Of a stretch of 6,049 bases of DNA, positions 4,900 through 6,049 are shown piece after piece (positions within the stretch are counted from its first letter, which is position 1; the number at the start of each line of letters is the position of its first letter). The DNA is taken from assembly GCA_030628975.1 (NCBI GenBank), contig DAOVPZ010000076.1:1-6049 (forward strand), given 5' to 3'. Made by a program: the position numbers and the translations under genes. The DNA comes from Candidatus Cloacimonadota bacterium (lineage in GTDB: Bacteria > Cloacimonadota > Cloacimonadia > JGIOTU-2). The notes under the pieces were generated by a model. That model was given only the letters and a program-made list of their open reading frames with translations, was not told where the DNA came from and did not search any database.

Positions 4900-6049
4900 A
4901 TGAAAATGAAAAGGTCTTCCAAAATTCTGACCATAGTATTAATATTAGTATGTGCATTTCTAATTATTAGGAATAATTTTATTAAAACAAGTTCAAAACA
5001 AGTCTTGGCAATGGTTAATGATGAAGTCATATATTTTTCTGATTTTCAAGAACAAGAGAAGCAATTCGGGTCTAAATTGTTAAAGGAAGAAAAATACCTC
5101 CTGCTTCAGGAAATGATTGATAAGAAGATATTAAAAATTTATGCAGAGGAAAATAACTTTTTTGATGATCCCAAAATAAGAGAAAGTTTTGATTGGCAAA
5201 AGAATGAAGTGAAAACTGTATTACTATTGAAAACTATGTTTGAAGAAAAATCTAAACAGAATGTACAAATTTTTGATGAAGATTATCAAGAATATATTGA
5301 TGAAAATTCTTTGATAAAAGTAATGATAATTTTTATTCCATTTGAAGATAAGGATACAACAAAAGTTAAGAAAAAAATATATAAAGCATATGATAAATTG
5401 GAATCTGGAGCAGAATTTGAAACAGTAAGAAAGAAATTTATGGATAAAGTATATAGAAAACCTTATACTGAACCAGAAATTGTGAAATCCAAGACTTTAA
5501 AAAGAATGTTTCCTAAAGAGTCAATAGACCTTTTAATTGGTGAATATACAAAACCAATTGCATCCTCTTATGGATATTACATAATTAAACGATATGATGA
5601 TCCAGAGTTTGATGAAATGAAAGAACATATTGACAATGAAGTAAGAAGTCAAAAAGAAGGTGCATTACTAACAGAATATCTGGATAAATTTAAATCAAGA
5701 ATAAATTTTTATGACATAAATCTAAAAGAAGTGCTTAAGTCTGATGAATCATCTCCCCAAAATGAAATAATAATTGCAACTTATGATAATTATCAATTAA
5801 ATGAAGAGACTTTGAAAAAGTATTTCTATTATTTCTTATCAAAAGAACAGATAAATAAGATGGTATTAAAAGATATTAAGGAAATTACAAAACAGATTGC
5901 ATTACAGGAATTTTTACGAAATACTGCCATTGAAGAACATTATGATACTACATCATCATTTATAAGCCAATGGAAAGTTCAGAAGCAGGAATTTGAAAAT
6001 AAATGGGATGATTTTGTTATTAGTGAAGTTTTTAAAAATGTGGTTAGTC
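4900..6049 (+). CDS. SurA/PrsA-like peptidyl-prolyl isomerase-type foldase, membrane-anchored (3' end outside window)
   Basis: 383 codons are visible, with no stop before the window ends. Residues 1-8 are basic and about 9-24 form one hydrophobic segment (ILTIVLILVCAFLII), an uncleaved anchor or signal peptide; the Cys at 18 lacks a small residue before it, so a lipoprotein site is unlikely. Residues 34-90 match the SurA N-terminal pattern (VLAMVNDEVIYFSDF, then LLLQEMIDKKILKIYAEEN). Residues 139-232 follow the parvulin layout (KVMIIFIPF, KLESGAEFETVRKKF, GEYTKPIASSYGYYIIKRYDD), but the usual His of the first strand and the Gly-Gly-Leu-Gly-Trp segment are missing. It therefore probably acts as a chaperone with weak or no isomerase activity. 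The rest is helical and charged. It would help fold or deliver envelope proteins. The family call is firm; choosing between SurA, PpiD and PrsA is not possible here. Confidence 0.8.
   Translation, partial: MKMKRSSKILTIVLILVCAFLIIRNNFIKTSSKQVLAMVNDEVIYFSDFQEQEKQFGSKLLKEEKYLLLQEMIDKKILKIYAEENNFFDDPKIRESFDWQKNEVKTVLLLKTMFEEKSKQNVQIFDEDYQEYIDENSLIKVMIIFIPFEDKDTTKVKKKIYKAYDKLESGAEFETVRKKFMDKVYRKPYTEPEIVKSKTLKRMFPKESIDLLIGEYTKPIASSYGYYIIKRYDDPEFDEMKEHIDNEVRSQKEGALLTEYLDKFKSRINFYDINLKEVLKSDESSPQNEIIIATYDNYQLNEETLKKYFYYFLSKEQINKMVLKDIKEITKQIALQEFLRNTAIEEHYDTTSSFISQWKVQKQEFENKWDDFVISEVFKNVVS

Noticed and set aside
4584..4957. Two overlapping antisense frames (4584-4790 and 4775-4957)
   Set aside because: They oppose mfd, the repeat, the terminator and the foldase start. 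Their hydrophobic products reflect A/T-rich complement, with no recognisable motif.

Overview
The window is AT-rich DNA from an uncultured-type bacterium. Codon use is biased to A/T, most starts lack a Shine-Dalgarno sequence, and short GC-rich palindromes are scattered through spacers and even genes. These traits and the order mfd then a SurA/PrsA-type foldase suggest a member of the FCB group, perhaps Cloacimonadota. This placement is an inference from style, not a marker-gene result.

Layout. Positions 1-237 are the 3' end of a TPR-repeat protein that begins before the window. Positions 238-1254 are about 1 kb without a convincing gene but dense in structured DNA: a GC-rich hairpin (277-303), two copies of a 15-bp palindrome (326-340, 389-403), a 144-bp multi-hairpin block closed by 13-bp perfect inverted repeats (577-720), a doubtful 75-codon ORF without ATG (747-974), an AT-rich hairpin (1016-1035), and a 32-bp repeat split by a 42-bp palindromic insert (1171-1244). 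Positions 1255-4761 encode full-length transcription-repair coupling factor Mfd. Positions 4764-4795 carry an intact, inverted copy of the 32-bp repeat, followed by a likely terminator. From 4900 a membrane-anchored parvulin-type foldase runs off the end of the window.

Function. Mfd is a cytoplasmic DNA translocase that removes stalled RNA polymerase and recruits nucleotide excision repair. The foldase would act outside the inner membrane on secreted or outer-membrane proteins. A probable terminator and a separate strong ribosome binding site lie between them, so they need not form one functional unit.

The most notable signal is a set of small palindromic elements that appear mobile. The same 42-bp element sits inside the 32-bp spacer repeat upstream of mfd and, in opposite outer orientation, inside the mfd reading frame, where it adds 14 codons. 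A second family (15-bp core) lies twice in the spacer and once in the mfd frame, within the RNA-polymerase-interaction domain. This resembles the logic of Rickettsia palindromic elements, which enter genes as in-frame peptide insertions.
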